DNA from: Tetrahymena thermophila SB210
Taxonomy: Eukaryota; Ciliophora; Oligohymenophorea; Hymenostomatida; Tetrahymenidae
Direction: 5' to 3'
Length of the DNA stretch: 64,000 bases
Assembly (NCBI RefSeq): GCF_000189635.1
Contig: NW_002476212.1
Location: 992,001 to 1,056,000, forward strand
The translations under genes and the position numbers were made by a program. The notes beneath the pieces were generated by a model. That model was not told the DNA's origin. It ran no database searches and saw only the letters and a program-made list of their open reading frames with translations. Below, piece by piece: positions 23,287 through 33,761 of this stretch (positions are counted from its first letter, which is position 1; each line of letters starts with the position of its first letter).

Positions 23287-24660
23287 ATGTTTTAGATTTA
23301 TGATTCTAATTACGGCTTTAGAAAAATAAATTCAGACCAGAACAACAGTGTATTAAAAAACGTAAAGAAGTAGGCAGATTTTTTGTAGTAAAATGCTCTT
23401 TACATAGACTTATCATCGCATCATTAACAAAATGTAGAAATTATAAACAGAATGTTCTAAGAAATTTCATATTAAAGCTTTTACCTTATCAGATTATAGC
23501 TCATACTCAATAAAGTTGCTTATGAGCTAAGATTATTTAAGCTCATGAGCTAGCTTAGGTGCATAGAATAGGTTGATATAATATGTATAGATGAAAATTC
23601 ACTTGATTTAGCTTTTCTTATATTGGAGGCAATATCGCACAGAAATATAAGGGAATTAGCTTTTAATATAGAATCTATATATACAGACTAACCTGCTTAT
23701 CATATAAAAATTTTAAGAGCTTTACAAAATATGGAATAACTTGAATATTTAATGCTATCCTTCAACGAAAATGAATAAGTACCATAGTTGAAACCACTTA
23801 AACTGATAAATAGCGTAAAGAACTTTAAACTTAAAGGAGGAAGAAAAATTTATGATTATTATCTAACTTTATTTCCCAAATTAGAAACTATTTAATTAAA
23901 ACCTGATAAAATTTAGTTCAAATTCAGTAATAATTTAGTAAATCAATTAGAAAACCTGTAAGAACTCACCATTTAATCCATAAATTTTGTCAGACTAAAT
24001 AATTTAATAAACTTACAAAAACTCACTATAACAGAAAAATTTACTGGTTTTACATATTTTGATGATTTTAAATATTTACAAAATCTCAAAAAGTTAATTA
24101 TTTTACCATAGCTAAGCTAAATTGATGTAAAATGGTTAAATCTCATACCTTTTTTTCCAAAAGGATGTTTAGTTGAAATTAAAACACTCTATTATAGTGA
24201 ATTATTACCACTAGGATAAAATACAAATATTTTGCTAAAAATTAGTTAGTTACATATATGCGCAAATGACAGCCCTTAAATAGTTTAAAGTTATAAAAAT
24301 TGGGGAGGAATAAGATATTTGTAAAATTTAATTAGTTTGGAACAAGATATTTGTCATGGAGAAAAATTTTCAGATCATGAAATCACTAAATTCGTTGAGA
24401 ACTTAACTTAATGTGAATAATTAACATTTTTAAGAATTAAATTTTTCTCTTAAAACTTAAGAAATTCATGTCTGATACCTTCATAAATATAAAAAGAATT
24501 AGCTCTAAAAACAGATATAATTTTTCTTGAAACAGATCTAAAATTTAATAAATAGTTTCATTAATTATTATATTAGAAATAAGCTGCCTTCCTGATTATA
24601 ATAATTTACAAAAAATTAATTCAAAAATATTATTCAATACCTTTTTAGCATGAGCTATGA
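23287..24660 (+). CDS. Leucine-rich protein, paralogue B
   Basis: Single exon, 457 residues, ATG 23287 to TGA 24658-24660. It is a paralogue of the protein at 18887-20284: both open with an ALYIDLSS / QIYIDFST-type segment, share irregular leucine-rich units in the middle (LVNQLENLQELTIQSINFV, LQKLTITEKFTGFTYF), and have matching C-terminal landmarks (CHGEKFSD and IIFLETDLKFNKQF). Like paralogue A it has no signal peptide, membrane span or catalytic motif that I can see. Divergence is high, so the duplication is not recent even though the two genes lie only 3 kb apart on the same strand with the exon-per-repeat LRR gene between them. Function unknown. Confidence 0.8.
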
Positions 24661-24896
24661 CTAACACTATAAATTTATTTACTGATTTAATCAATATTAT
24701 ATATAATACTACAAAATTTAAATTTATATTAATCAATTTATTTATTTTTATATTATTTATTGCCTAGTTTTTTAATCTCTATTATCTTCTACTCAATAAT
24801 GTTCTTTCAAATATTTATTTATTTTTTTAGAAAATATTTTCTCATTATTTCTTTTACGTTAACTAAGTTTATGGATATTTTAGGTTTATCAGAAAC

Positions 24897-24967
24897 GGGG
24901 CTTTAGCTCAGTGGCAGAGCGGAGGACTGCAAATCCTTAGGTCGCCGGTTCAATCCCGGCAGGTCCC
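24897..24967 (+). tRNA. tRNA-Cys (anticodon GCA), copy 1
   Basis: 71-nt cloverleaf. Acceptor stem GGGGCTT pairs with AGGTCCC (with G-U pairs), A box TAGCTCAGTGG, anticodon loop CTGCAAA flanked by GGA/TCC, and B box GGTTCAATCCC. Anticodon GCA reads UGC and UGU. No intron. It is identical to the copy 253 bp downstream, and both are preceded by tatcagaaac. Cys tRNA is consistent with TGA being a stop here, not Cys as in Euplotes. Confidence 0.97.
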
Positions 24968-24970
24968 TTA

Positions 24971-24977
24971 TTTTTTT
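24971..24977 (+). terminator. Pol III T-run after tRNA-Cys copy 1
   Basis: Seven T residues shortly after the tRNA 3' end, as expected for RNA polymerase III termination. Confidence 0.7.
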
Positions 24978-25149
24978 AATAATTTTATATTTTGTTTTTT
25001 CTAAATATATATTTAAAATTTAATTTAAATAAATTATTTTTAACAATTAAAAAAATTAATATAACTTTAAGTTTACTCTAATTTTAAATTAATTATTTTA
25101 TGAATTTAACTATTTTCTTTTTCCAAAATATTTCATATCTATCAGAAAC

Positions 25150-25220
25150 GGGGCTTTAGCTCAGTGGCAGAGCGGAGGACTGCAAATCCTTAGGTCGCCG
25201 GTTCAATCCCGGCAGGTCCC
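25150..25220 (+). tRNA. tRNA-Cys (anticodon GCA), copy 2
   Basis: Identical 71-nt copy of the tRNA-Cys at 24897-24967, including the tatcagaaac bases immediately upstream; the remaining flanks differ. This points to a tandem duplication with gene sequence conserved and spacers free to diverge. Confidence 0.97.
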
Positions 25221-25226
25221 TTTTTT
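25221..25226 (+). terminator. Pol III T-run after tRNA-Cys copy 2
   Basis: Six T residues directly after the tRNA 3' end. Confidence 0.7.
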
Positions 25227-25350
25227 GGCAAATTAATTACTGCTATAATTTTCATAAAGAATAAATAATTAAATTATCATTTTTTTTTATTAAATATGTA
25301 ATTTTTTAATATTATATTTATTTTAGTAACTTTAATATTTTAACTATTTT

Positions 25351-25470
25351 GTTATCGGCCATACTAAGGTGAAAACACCGGATCCCATTCGAACTCCGAA
25401 GTTAAGCGCCTTAAGGCTGGGTTAGTACTAAGGTGGGGGACCGCTTGGGAAGTCCCAGTGTCGATAACCT
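25351..25470 (+). rRNA. 5S rRNA, copy 1
   Basis: 120 nt starting gttatcggccatactaaggt and ending cgataacct; the 5' and 3' ends pair as helix I. It contains the conserved loop gatcccattcgaactccgaa and the internal control region aagcgcc...ggctgggttagtac. It looks like the Tetrahymena 5S sequence. The part of the large ribosomal subunit is made by RNA polymerase III from the internal promoter. Confidence 0.97.
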
Positions 25471-25476
25471 TTTTTT
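25471..25476 (+). terminator. Pol III T-run after 5S copy 1
   Basis: Six T residues directly after the 5S gene. Confidence 0.7.
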
Positions 25477-25586
25477 AAAAAAAATAACTTTATGGAACTT
25501 ATATATAAATCAAATATGAAAATTTTGGTAAATTAAATTGATCTAATTAATATGTTTATTTAATAGAAAATGTAACAATCAATTTT

Positions 25587-25706
25587 GTTATCGGCCATAC
25601 TAAGGTGAAAACACCGGATCCCATTCGAACTCCGAAGTTAAGCGCCTTAAGGCTGGGTTAGTACTAAGGTGGGGGACCGCTTGGGAAGTCCCAGTGTCGA
25701 TAACCT
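25587..25706 (+). rRNA. 5S rRNA, copy 2
   Basis: Identical in sequence to copy 1 and 236 bp from it start to start. The only conserved flank is a short T-rich stretch just before the gene (attttg) and the T-run after it; spacers are otherwise diverged. Confidence 0.97.
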
Positions 25707-25712
25707 TTTTTT
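25707..25712 (+). terminator. Pol III T-run after 5S copy 2
   Basis: Six T residues directly after the 5S gene. Confidence 0.7.
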
Positions 25713-25828
25713 AAAAACATATTTTTATTGAACCTAATAAATAAATAAGTATGTAGATTTAATATATATATTCTTTTAAATAAATAATTATGCTTATAAT
25801 TATAATGGATAAAGAAATAATAAATTTT

Positions 25829-25948
25829 GTTATCGGCCATACTAAGGTGAAAACACCGGATCCCATTCGAACTCCGAAGTTAAGCGCCTTAAGGCTGGGT
25901 TAGTACTAAGGTGGGGGACCGCTTGGGAAGTCCCAGTGTCGATAACCT
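25829..25948 (+). rRNA. 5S rRNA, copy 3
   Basis: Identical in sequence to copies 1 and 2, 242 bp downstream of copy 2, again preceded by attttg and followed by a T-run (25949-25952). Confidence 0.97.
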
Positions 25949-26055
25949 TTTTGAAAATAATTTTTATCAATTATTTTTTTTAATAAATTATCTTTTATTA
26001 GATATTTTATTAAAATCAAATTATATTTTTAAGCAATATCATATTATTAAATTTT

Positions 26056-26175
26056 GTTATCGGCCATACTAAGGTGAAAACACCGGATCCCATTCGAACT
26101 CCGAAGTTAAGCGCCTTAAGGCTGGGTTAGTACTAAGGTGGGGGACCGCTTGGGAAGTCCCAGTGTCGATAACCT
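26056..26175 (+). rRNA. 5S rRNA, copy 4
   Basis: Identical in sequence to the other three copies, 227 bp downstream of copy 3; T-run at 26176-26179. The array ends here in this window. Confidence 0.97.
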
Positions 26176-26458
26176 TTTTAAAAATAGATTTTATTATTTT
26201 GTACAAATTTTTGAAAAATATAAATCTTAAAATAATAAATGAATGAATGATTCATTAAGTAGAAAAAGGAATTTATGAATTAAGGAATAAATACTAAAAA
26301 GTATCAAGCAAGATAAATAAGGTTGAAATAGTTTAAGATAAGGTTAATTTAAAATGAATCTAGTATTACAAATCGATATATACACTAATTAAAATATATT
26401 TTAAGATGTTTTAAATAAGAAAAAATATTTTTTTTTTAATTCTAAGTTTATTTTGTTT

Positions 26459-27541
26459 TCAATGAAATGTTATTTTAATTTTTTTTGTTTTAGGATCTTT
26501 GATAATTGTATTACTTTTAGCTGTAATTTTGTTAATATTATCTTTTTTTGCATCTTTTTAGTAAACGTATTATGCTAATTTTTAAGAAGTAGAGTCTATT
26601 TTTGTTTCGCTATTTGAATTATTTGTTTCAGAATCATCATCTTCGTCTTCATTAATAAGTGTTTTGTAAGTCCTCTTAATATTTAAACTTTAAGGAACAA
26701 AATATTCTTCTTCTTCTTCTGATGATGATGATGATGAATATTATTCTGCTTATTATTTTTGATCTTAGACTATTTTATTTTTTTAATTATTTGTTTTTAT
26801 TGAGTTTTTATCAAACTTAAAATATTCCATTTTTTATTAAAGAGCTTTCGTTTCTTTTTTTATATTTATTTTGCCTTTGTCAGGGGTAGGTGCTTTTTGC
26901 TTATTTTAATTATCTATCTTGGTTGGCTTAAAAGCTAAAATCTACTATTTCATAGGATTCTCAGGTACACTAGAGATGTGAATAAAATTTTTATTGCAAT
27001 TAGAGCTTGAGTATAGTTTTTCTTATTTTTGATTTGTAAAACTCTAAAGATTTGATTGAGTTTTAAGATTAGAATTTAATTGAGCTTATTTGCTGTCTCC
27101 TTTTAAATCCCTAAATATCAATCCTTATTATCCATTTTTAACTGTTTTGAATTAATTCAAAGTTTTTTAATTTTATGCGCTTTCATGAGATACATTTTTA
27201 AAAACTTTTTGTACTACATTACTATTTAATTTAGATTTATAACTGCTAATCAAAGAGTAAAAGCGCTCCTAGTCTTATTACTAAAGCTTTTAATAACCCT
27301 CAGCTAATTCAATTTATTGACTTTTATTATCGCAAGTCATAAACTAGTTAAAGCTATAACACTAAAAATGGAAATACTTTTTCAGTGTTACAGCACTAAC
27401 AGGATATTAAACTATCTCTTCGTTTATAATATTAAAATCAGATTTTTATATTGCTTTTTTGCAAATAGGACACTCCTAATAGCTTGTCTATGCATAATCT
27501 ACTTTATAAACTCTACTAATGACTTTCCCGTTATCATTCAT
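26459..27541 (-). CDS. PARP-type zinc-finger protein with disordered acidic tail
   Basis: Single exon, 360 residues, ATG (complement 27539-27541) to TGA (26459-26461). The N-terminus carries C24-x2-C27-x30-H58-x2-C61 (ECPICKKAIQKSDF ... KKYFHFQCY), exactly the CX2CX30HX2C ligand spacing of the second PARP-1 zinc finger, with the typical KKxI and F/YHxxC context. After residue ~70 the protein is Q/N/K-rich and has no PARP catalytic, BRCT or WGR domain. It contains a Ser6-Glu5 tract (near residue 268) and an EDEDDD cluster, then a Lys-rich C-terminus (KDPKTKKIKITFH). PARP fingers recognise DNA breaks and ends in PARP-1 and DNA ligase III, so nuclear DNA binding is a reasonable inference, but the exact role is unknown. 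The reading frame has many TAA/TAG Gln codons and no intron. Confidence 0.75.
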
Positions 27542-28470
27542 TAAAGAATAATTATTTAAAAGCTGAAAATAGTATTAAAAACAATCAATAAATAAGAGAG
27601 GGAGGGTCAATTAACAATATTCTAAATATTGTTTATATTTTTTCACATATATTTATTTGAATATATTTTTTTGTATAAATTTTTATATGATTAACATAGA
27701 TTTTGAATTTAATTAATTATTACACAGTCTGATTTATTATAATATACTGATTTCAAGTAATATTTTCGAGCTTTAATTTCAAAATTCTACCATTTTCAAA
27801 ATTGTACCGCCAAAAATAATACCATTCATTCATTATTCATTTATCCTAATTTCTATTAACATTTTAATGAATAAACAATTTATAAAAAAAAATATGAAGA
27901 ATTTTACATTTCAAATTTTCAATAAATTATTTCTTGTTTCATATTTTGAAAAGAAAAAAATTTGATAGAAAGAAAGACAATAGCTGGGGAAGCAATTATA
28001 GTAAAGAAATTTATTATTATACATATAAAAATTAAAGAAATTTATAATTATTAGCATATATATTAAAGAAATTATTATTCATATAAAAGTTAAAGAAATT
28101 TATAATTATTTCATAATAAATATTAAAGAAATCAAATATTATACATATAAAAATTAAATATCTTTTGGTTTTTAATATATAATAAATGAAGGTAAGTGTT
28201 ATTTTTTTAATATTTAGGAAGAGAGATGAAGTTTATTTATATTTCATTACAAAAAAAATCAAGATTCAGTAAATCTCATGTGACTTAATTTCCAACTTAT
28301 TTTATTAAAATAATAGGATTTTTTAATCCTATTTTTTATAAAATTGAATAAATTTGATCAGATTATTCAGATTAGATATAATAAAAAGTTTAATAAACAA
28401 AAACGTAAAAAAAATAAAAATTATCTTACAAAGAATTAAAATATAGTATAGAAAAATAGTAATAAAAGCC
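27542..28470. other. AT-rich divergent intergenic region
   Basis: About 930 bp between the start of the zinc-finger gene (-) and the aminopeptidase gene (+). Besides the tandem repeat at 28002-28168 I see no feature; promoters of both genes should be here. Confidence 0.55.
28002..28168. repeat. Degenerate tandem repeat, five units of 27-33 bp
   Basis: Units begin with taaagaaat at 28002, 28033, 28064, 28091 and 28124, each followed by a TTATAATTATT- or TATTATACATATAAAAAT-type stretch. The array lies 300-470 bp upstream of the aminopeptidase ATG. AT-rich, non-coding; no known function. Confidence 0.7.
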
Positions 28471-31400
28471 ATGTTAGAAAGTGAAGAGTTTATACATGAA
28501 TAAGAACAGTTAAAGGAATATGAGATATCAAAGCCAACCTTTTTGACATAAAAATAGGCTGAGAAAAGAAGTTAATAAATTGTTTAGGAATCCATTAACT
28601 ACAATTTATAACTAAGATTAAACAAAGGCGATAGCTATTAAGGAATTGTTGAAATCGAGTTTAATGTTTCTCATGTGCAAGGAGATATCTTTATAGATTA
28701 TTCAGGGCAAAACATTGATAAAATAATAGTCAATAGTTAATTGATTCCTTAGTCTGAGAAAACTTACTTAAATCAAATATGGAATGGACTTTTTTTGACT
28801 ATACCACTTTAGTATTGCAATAATGGTAGAAATAGAATTATTATTGTTTTTTCAAATAAGTATTCAAACGATGGCTATGGCTTGCATAGTTTTATCGATA
28901 CTGATTAGCTTTAGTATATCTATTCTGATAATGAACCATTCTACTGTAATAGAATATTCCCTTGTTTCGATTAACCTGACTTGAAAGCAAACTTATCAGT
29001 CACAATAATAGCTCCTAAAGATTGGATGATCGTCTCAAATGAACTTAAAGTAAAAGATAGCTCTTACACTAAAGCAGAGTACAAAACATATAATCCAGAT
29101 GCTTAGTTATCTTGTGAGATTTTAGGAAACATTCCTGACTAAAATGATTATCATTTTGGTATTTTTAAGAAAACTTAGCTTTGTCCAAGCTATTTGTTTT
29201 GTTTTGCGGCAGGATCGTATTAGGAGATAAAATGCAAAAATCCTTACAACGTATTCAATTTTAATTCTACCTACTATGATTTTTTTATTCATTACAAGAT
29301 TCATGAAATTATTTTAGTTTTTGTTGATAATAATTAAAAAATAACAAAGCATTTACATTTATAATTTATATAATAAAAGAATATACCCATGAGCATTTAT
29401 TGTAGAAAATCCCTACTTACACATGCAGAAAAATTAACTGATTGGATATTTGCAGCAAATATAGAAGCTATTAAACTTTATGAGCAACTGTTTGACTATC
29501 CTTTCCCATATAGCAAGTTAGATTCTATCTTTTGTCCTGAGTATAATTCTGGTGGAATGGGTAAATAATTAGTTGTTTATTCATATACTTTTTTATCAAG
29601 CGAAATATTCTTTTAAGCTAATTTTTTACATTCATTTAAAATATACTTAAAAAGAAAATATTGGATTGATTACCTATGATGATGAGTATTTATTTAGAGA
29701 AGAACAGACTTCAAAGTAGTATACATACTTCCTAATAACAATTACTCATGAAATTTCTCATATGTGGTTTGGGGACCTCGTTACTATGAAATGGTGGAAT
29801 GATTTATGGCTAAATGAGTCATTTGCAGAATTTATTTCTCATTACATAATTTCTAAGATGAATGTTAACCATAAACCTCTTTGTAACATTTGGGTATTAT
29901 TCAACGACTCTATTTAGTGGGGGTAAATCAAAATATAAATCATATTAAATATATTAATCATCTTTTGGAAGTTATTAAGCCGACTAAAAGACAACTACCC
30001 ATCCTATAGCTGGTGATGTTGAGAATACAGAAATAGCTCTATCAATATTTGATGGAATATCTTATTCTAAAGGAAGTGCAGTGTTACGTTAGTTAATGTG
30101 CCTGATGGGTGAAAAACCTTTCTTTGATGGACTCAAAACCTATTTCAAGAAGTTTGCTTTCAAAAATGCTGTTTTAAATGATTTAATCATTCATTTAGAA
30201 TAAGAATTTAAAAAATTGCATCTTGGTTTTACAATTAATGAATGGCAAAGATAGTGGATTTAAACTGCTGGATTAAATGAGTGTTAACCTATTTTCAACC
30301 CATAAGACAGAAGTGATCATGCTAAGCTTAAGATAATATAAAAATCAACATTAACTTAGCATTAAACCTTGAGAAGGCATAAGATTTAGGTAGCTTTTTT
30401 TGACTAAAATGCAAACATCACCACCTATCCAATACTTATAAATGATTACTAAGAAACTATTTTGACATATGATGCAAGTAAAACTGAGTACAAAGCAGTG
30501 TTACTTAATTATGCAGACCAAGGATATATCAAGATTAACTTTGATGACGTTTCTTTTAATTTCTTTAAGAAGAATGTGTGTAAGATAAACGATATCTTAA
30601 CAAGAACTCTAATTTGGGGAGTTTTTTATGACTTAGTTAGAGATGGTAAAATCTCCTCAGAAGAATTTGTGGAAATTTTTATTGAAAACATTCCAAATGA
30701 GTAATCAGAAGATATAATAACCAATTAAGTAGAAAATATTACTCAACTCTATTCATAATACACTCCAGAAAAGTATAAACTAGCACTTGGAGAGAGAATT
30801 TTTAACTTTTTACTAATGTATCTCCTTAGCATACCTAAAGATAATAAAAATAGGATAATATGTGTAAGAGATAGTTTAGATAGCTTTGCAAGATCTGAAG
30901 TACACATAATAAAACTAGTTAATTGGCTTAAAAAAGAAGACTAAGATTTAAAGCACATAGAAATAGGTTTAGCTTTATCTTGGAGAATAGTAGCTCTAGC
31001 TCATAAATGCAAAAAATACACTCGTGAAGAAAAGAATGCTCTTTTCTAAAAACAAAAAGAAAGAGATCCATCAGACACCTCATAATACAACTAACATTTA
31101 TGTAATTTATTATTTTTTAGAAACAAAATAAATGGAAAACAAGTCAAATTTAAAATTTATTTATTATAAAAATTTTCGCAAAAAAAATGTCAAATAGATA
31201 ATATTATATTGAATTAATAACTTAATTTTAAGCAAAAGTTATATGTTAAGTTATAAAAAAAGATTTCGAAGCTTATTGAGAATTTGATTACAAAGATTCT
31301 TTAAAAATAAAAATAAACTTAACTATGTTATTATATGAGAATTAAGAATAAAAGAATGATAATTTAAAAATCATTTTTATTAGCTTGTCAACATTTTGGC

Positions 31401-31919
31401 AATTAAATTAAATTTTATGGATTTTAAACTTTCATCATTTAATTTACAAAAAATTTAATTCCCTTTCAAATTTTGTTAATTTAAAAAAAAAATTAATTTA
31501 AAATTTTAAAAGGCAAAGCACTTGATTTAAGCCCTGATGAAAGAGAAACACTATGGAAGTTTTATATTTCAAGCTCAAATAAACTTTCTGTTAAGAATTT
31601 GACATACTCTTGGAGCGGTTTTAACAGCACATTTAATAGGACAGATCTTATGCCCTATTTTGATAAATTTTTTGGTGTTATAAAAACTATAATAGACACC
31701 AAATCTCAAGAGTTTGCTTCTGAATTTTTCTCATATTTGTTACCTGTGACTGAAGATTTTTAGAGGTTAATATAAAATCTTGAGCAACTATTATCAAATT
31801 TAGATGAAGACCACTCTTACTTTAAAGTTTTAATTGAAGAGTAACTAGATGATATTTAACGCTAATAAAAAGCTCACCTATGCTTTAAAAATAGAGCATC
31901 TTTAGCTAAACATAATTGA
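28471..31919 (+). CDS. M1-family zinc aminopeptidase
   Basis: Spliced model: 28471-29250, 29380-29560, 29655-29922, 29972-31101, 31513-31919; 921 residues. The N-terminal beta domain carries the substrate-side landmark [14 protein letters not shown]. The gluzincin domain has the exopeptidase motif GGMEN (318-322, split by an intron) and HEISH (352-356) with the third zinc ligand Glu375 in LWLNES, giving the standard HExxH-x18-E spacing; the following THPI and [16 protein letters not shown] segments complete the active site. The C-terminal half is the all-helical ERAP/APN C-domain. Length fits aminopeptidase N and puromycin-sensitive types (about 860-960). No signal peptide or N-terminal membrane anchor is seen, so a cytosolic peptidase that trims free peptides is the best inference. 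Four of four introns use an AAG acceptor. The last intron (411 nt) is long; without it the frame would end after an AT-rich tail, so the 3' exon is inferred from homology-like continuity. Confidence 0.92.
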
Positions 31920-32294
31920 AATAATTTTTTATAAATTACAACAAATTAAGATAAATAATTATATGTGAAATTAAAAATACAAAACAAAAATAAATCTTTG
32001 TTATATATTAATTAAATTTAATTTACAAAAATGTTTCAAAACTATTTAAAATAATTAATTAAATAAATAAATATAATTTTAATTAGAATGATATTCAAAT
32101 TATAATAAAATAAATAATATTTTTTTTATCACACAATTTTAGAACTTGCTTAATAAATAATTAATTATTTATTATTGCCCTGTTTCAAAATCTTAATAAA
32201 GAATTTCACTCATAACATAAAAATGACTCTAAATTTATACAAAGATAAAATTAAGGCTATTTATAAATCAAGCTAATAAAAAAATAAATGTTTA
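31920..32294. other. AT-rich gap between convergent genes
   Basis: 375 bp of AT-rich sequence between the aminopeptidase stop and the stop of the NPHP4-like gene; nothing else seen. Confidence 0.6.
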
Positions 32295-32939
32295 TCATAT
32301 GATTTCAACTCTAAACTCTAATCCTTCTAACATTTTTTATTTTAAATTATTTATTGCATATTGACTTTTATCTTCTTAACTATTTGCAACTTAGTTTGTA
32401 TCTAAATGATCTAATAATGCTATTCTAGCAATAATTATACAAGGATTATTTGGTGGAGTAAACTTTAATCTTAAATAGTCGCTTTCTATTTTTTTTTACA
32501 AAAATTCATTTTAAATTGTCAAGCTAGTTTAAATTTGTTACAGTTTAATTCTATAATCATGCCTGAATTATTTTAACTTTTAAATTATATGAGATTTGGC
32601 TAATCTGTGATGGCTTTTAATAGTAATACTCTCTTATGAACATTTGTGTATTTAATACGCTTGTGAACTATTGTACCTCTCTTAAGCTAAATGCTGTATT
32701 CCTATTATTATTTATGATATTATTTTTTCATCCCTAAATCAACTTACCTTATAAGGTTTATTATAAAACTCCTACTCTAAATTACTCAAATATGAAAGTC
32801 TCATTGATTCCTCTTCTCCAATAACTATTGACTCTTCATCTTCAACTATATGGTAATAGAATGAAAAAAATATTATTTTCTCAAGCTTACTATTATCTTA
32901 AATTAAAAATATTATACTTTCTTTAGATATTCTGCTCAT
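32295..32939 (-). CDS. Small protein resembling the nephrocystin-4 C-terminal domain
   Basis: Spliced model (minus): 32939-32748, 32701-32542, 32485-32295; 180 residues; introns 46 and 56 nt. The middle and end read VHKRIKYTNVHKRVLLLKAI, then DQPNLIQFKS, then a short spacer, YLRLKFTPPNN, and finally EGLEFRVEII before TGA. This recalls from memory the C-terminus of NPHP4 (NKRITYTNPY..., a 'LL-F' strand, an 'L-F-P' strand and a final strand ending the protein), an immunoglobulin/MSP-like beta domain. NPHP4 works in the ciliary transition zone, which would make sense in a ciliate. The protein here is only 180 residues, whereas NPHP4 is over 1,400. So this is either a free-standing single-domain relative or the 3' end of a longer gene whose upstream exons I cannot see. 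The splice model is well supported; the family call is tentative. Confidence 0.55.
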
Positions 32940-33761
32940 CTAACTATTTATTTTGTTGATGTAATTGCGCTTTTTTTAGTTTTTTGTAGAAATTATTTAC
33001 AGAAATTAATCAAAATTTTTTAAGCTTACAATATTTGAAAAAAAAAAAATCTTAAATTTAAAAATAAGTACTGATAAAAAAAAGATATCGTAAGTAAATG
33101 GATAAAGAATACACTAAAAAAAATGTATTAATTAGGAATAATTAAAAATGAGCAATATCATTTAAAATAAAAAATAATAAAAAAATTATTATTTTATTTA
33201 TTAACTGATTTATTTATTTATTAAAAGTGATGATTTAATCATAAGAAATTAAGAAATTATTTTTAAATAAATGAATTATTAAAAATTATTTATTTAATTT
33301 TATCATAAAATAATGGATAAAAATATTTAAGAAAATTTAAAATAAAAATTGAAATTTGTTAAAATAATTTTTTTATATTTTATGCATTTATATATTTTTT
33401 AATATAAATTTGTTGATGTGAGATTGAACTAAAACATATATATTATATATTAATAAAGATATTTATTGAATAATTAACTTATTTATAATAAAGTTATTTA
33501 TTTTATTTGAAATTACTTATAAATAAATTAATATTTATTTCATATAATTAATTAGAATTTAAATAATTTATTGATTTTTTACTACTTAATTATATTGAAC
33601 CAATTGTTAAATATCTTTTTTGCTATTTAAGTAATTAAAGAAAAATATATTTACAAATTTTTAAGTGAAAAAAAGTATTTTCTTGTTTGTTTGTTTACTC
33701 AATAAGCTTCAAACTTTATTTTTTTTAATTAAATTAATTTCTCAAATCTTTAGTTAGTTTC
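32940..33761. other. AT-rich intergenic region
   Basis: About 820 bp of AT-rich sequence between two minus-strand genes. If the NPHP4-like gene has further upstream exons they would lie here, but I see no codon-like stretch. Confidence 0.5.
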
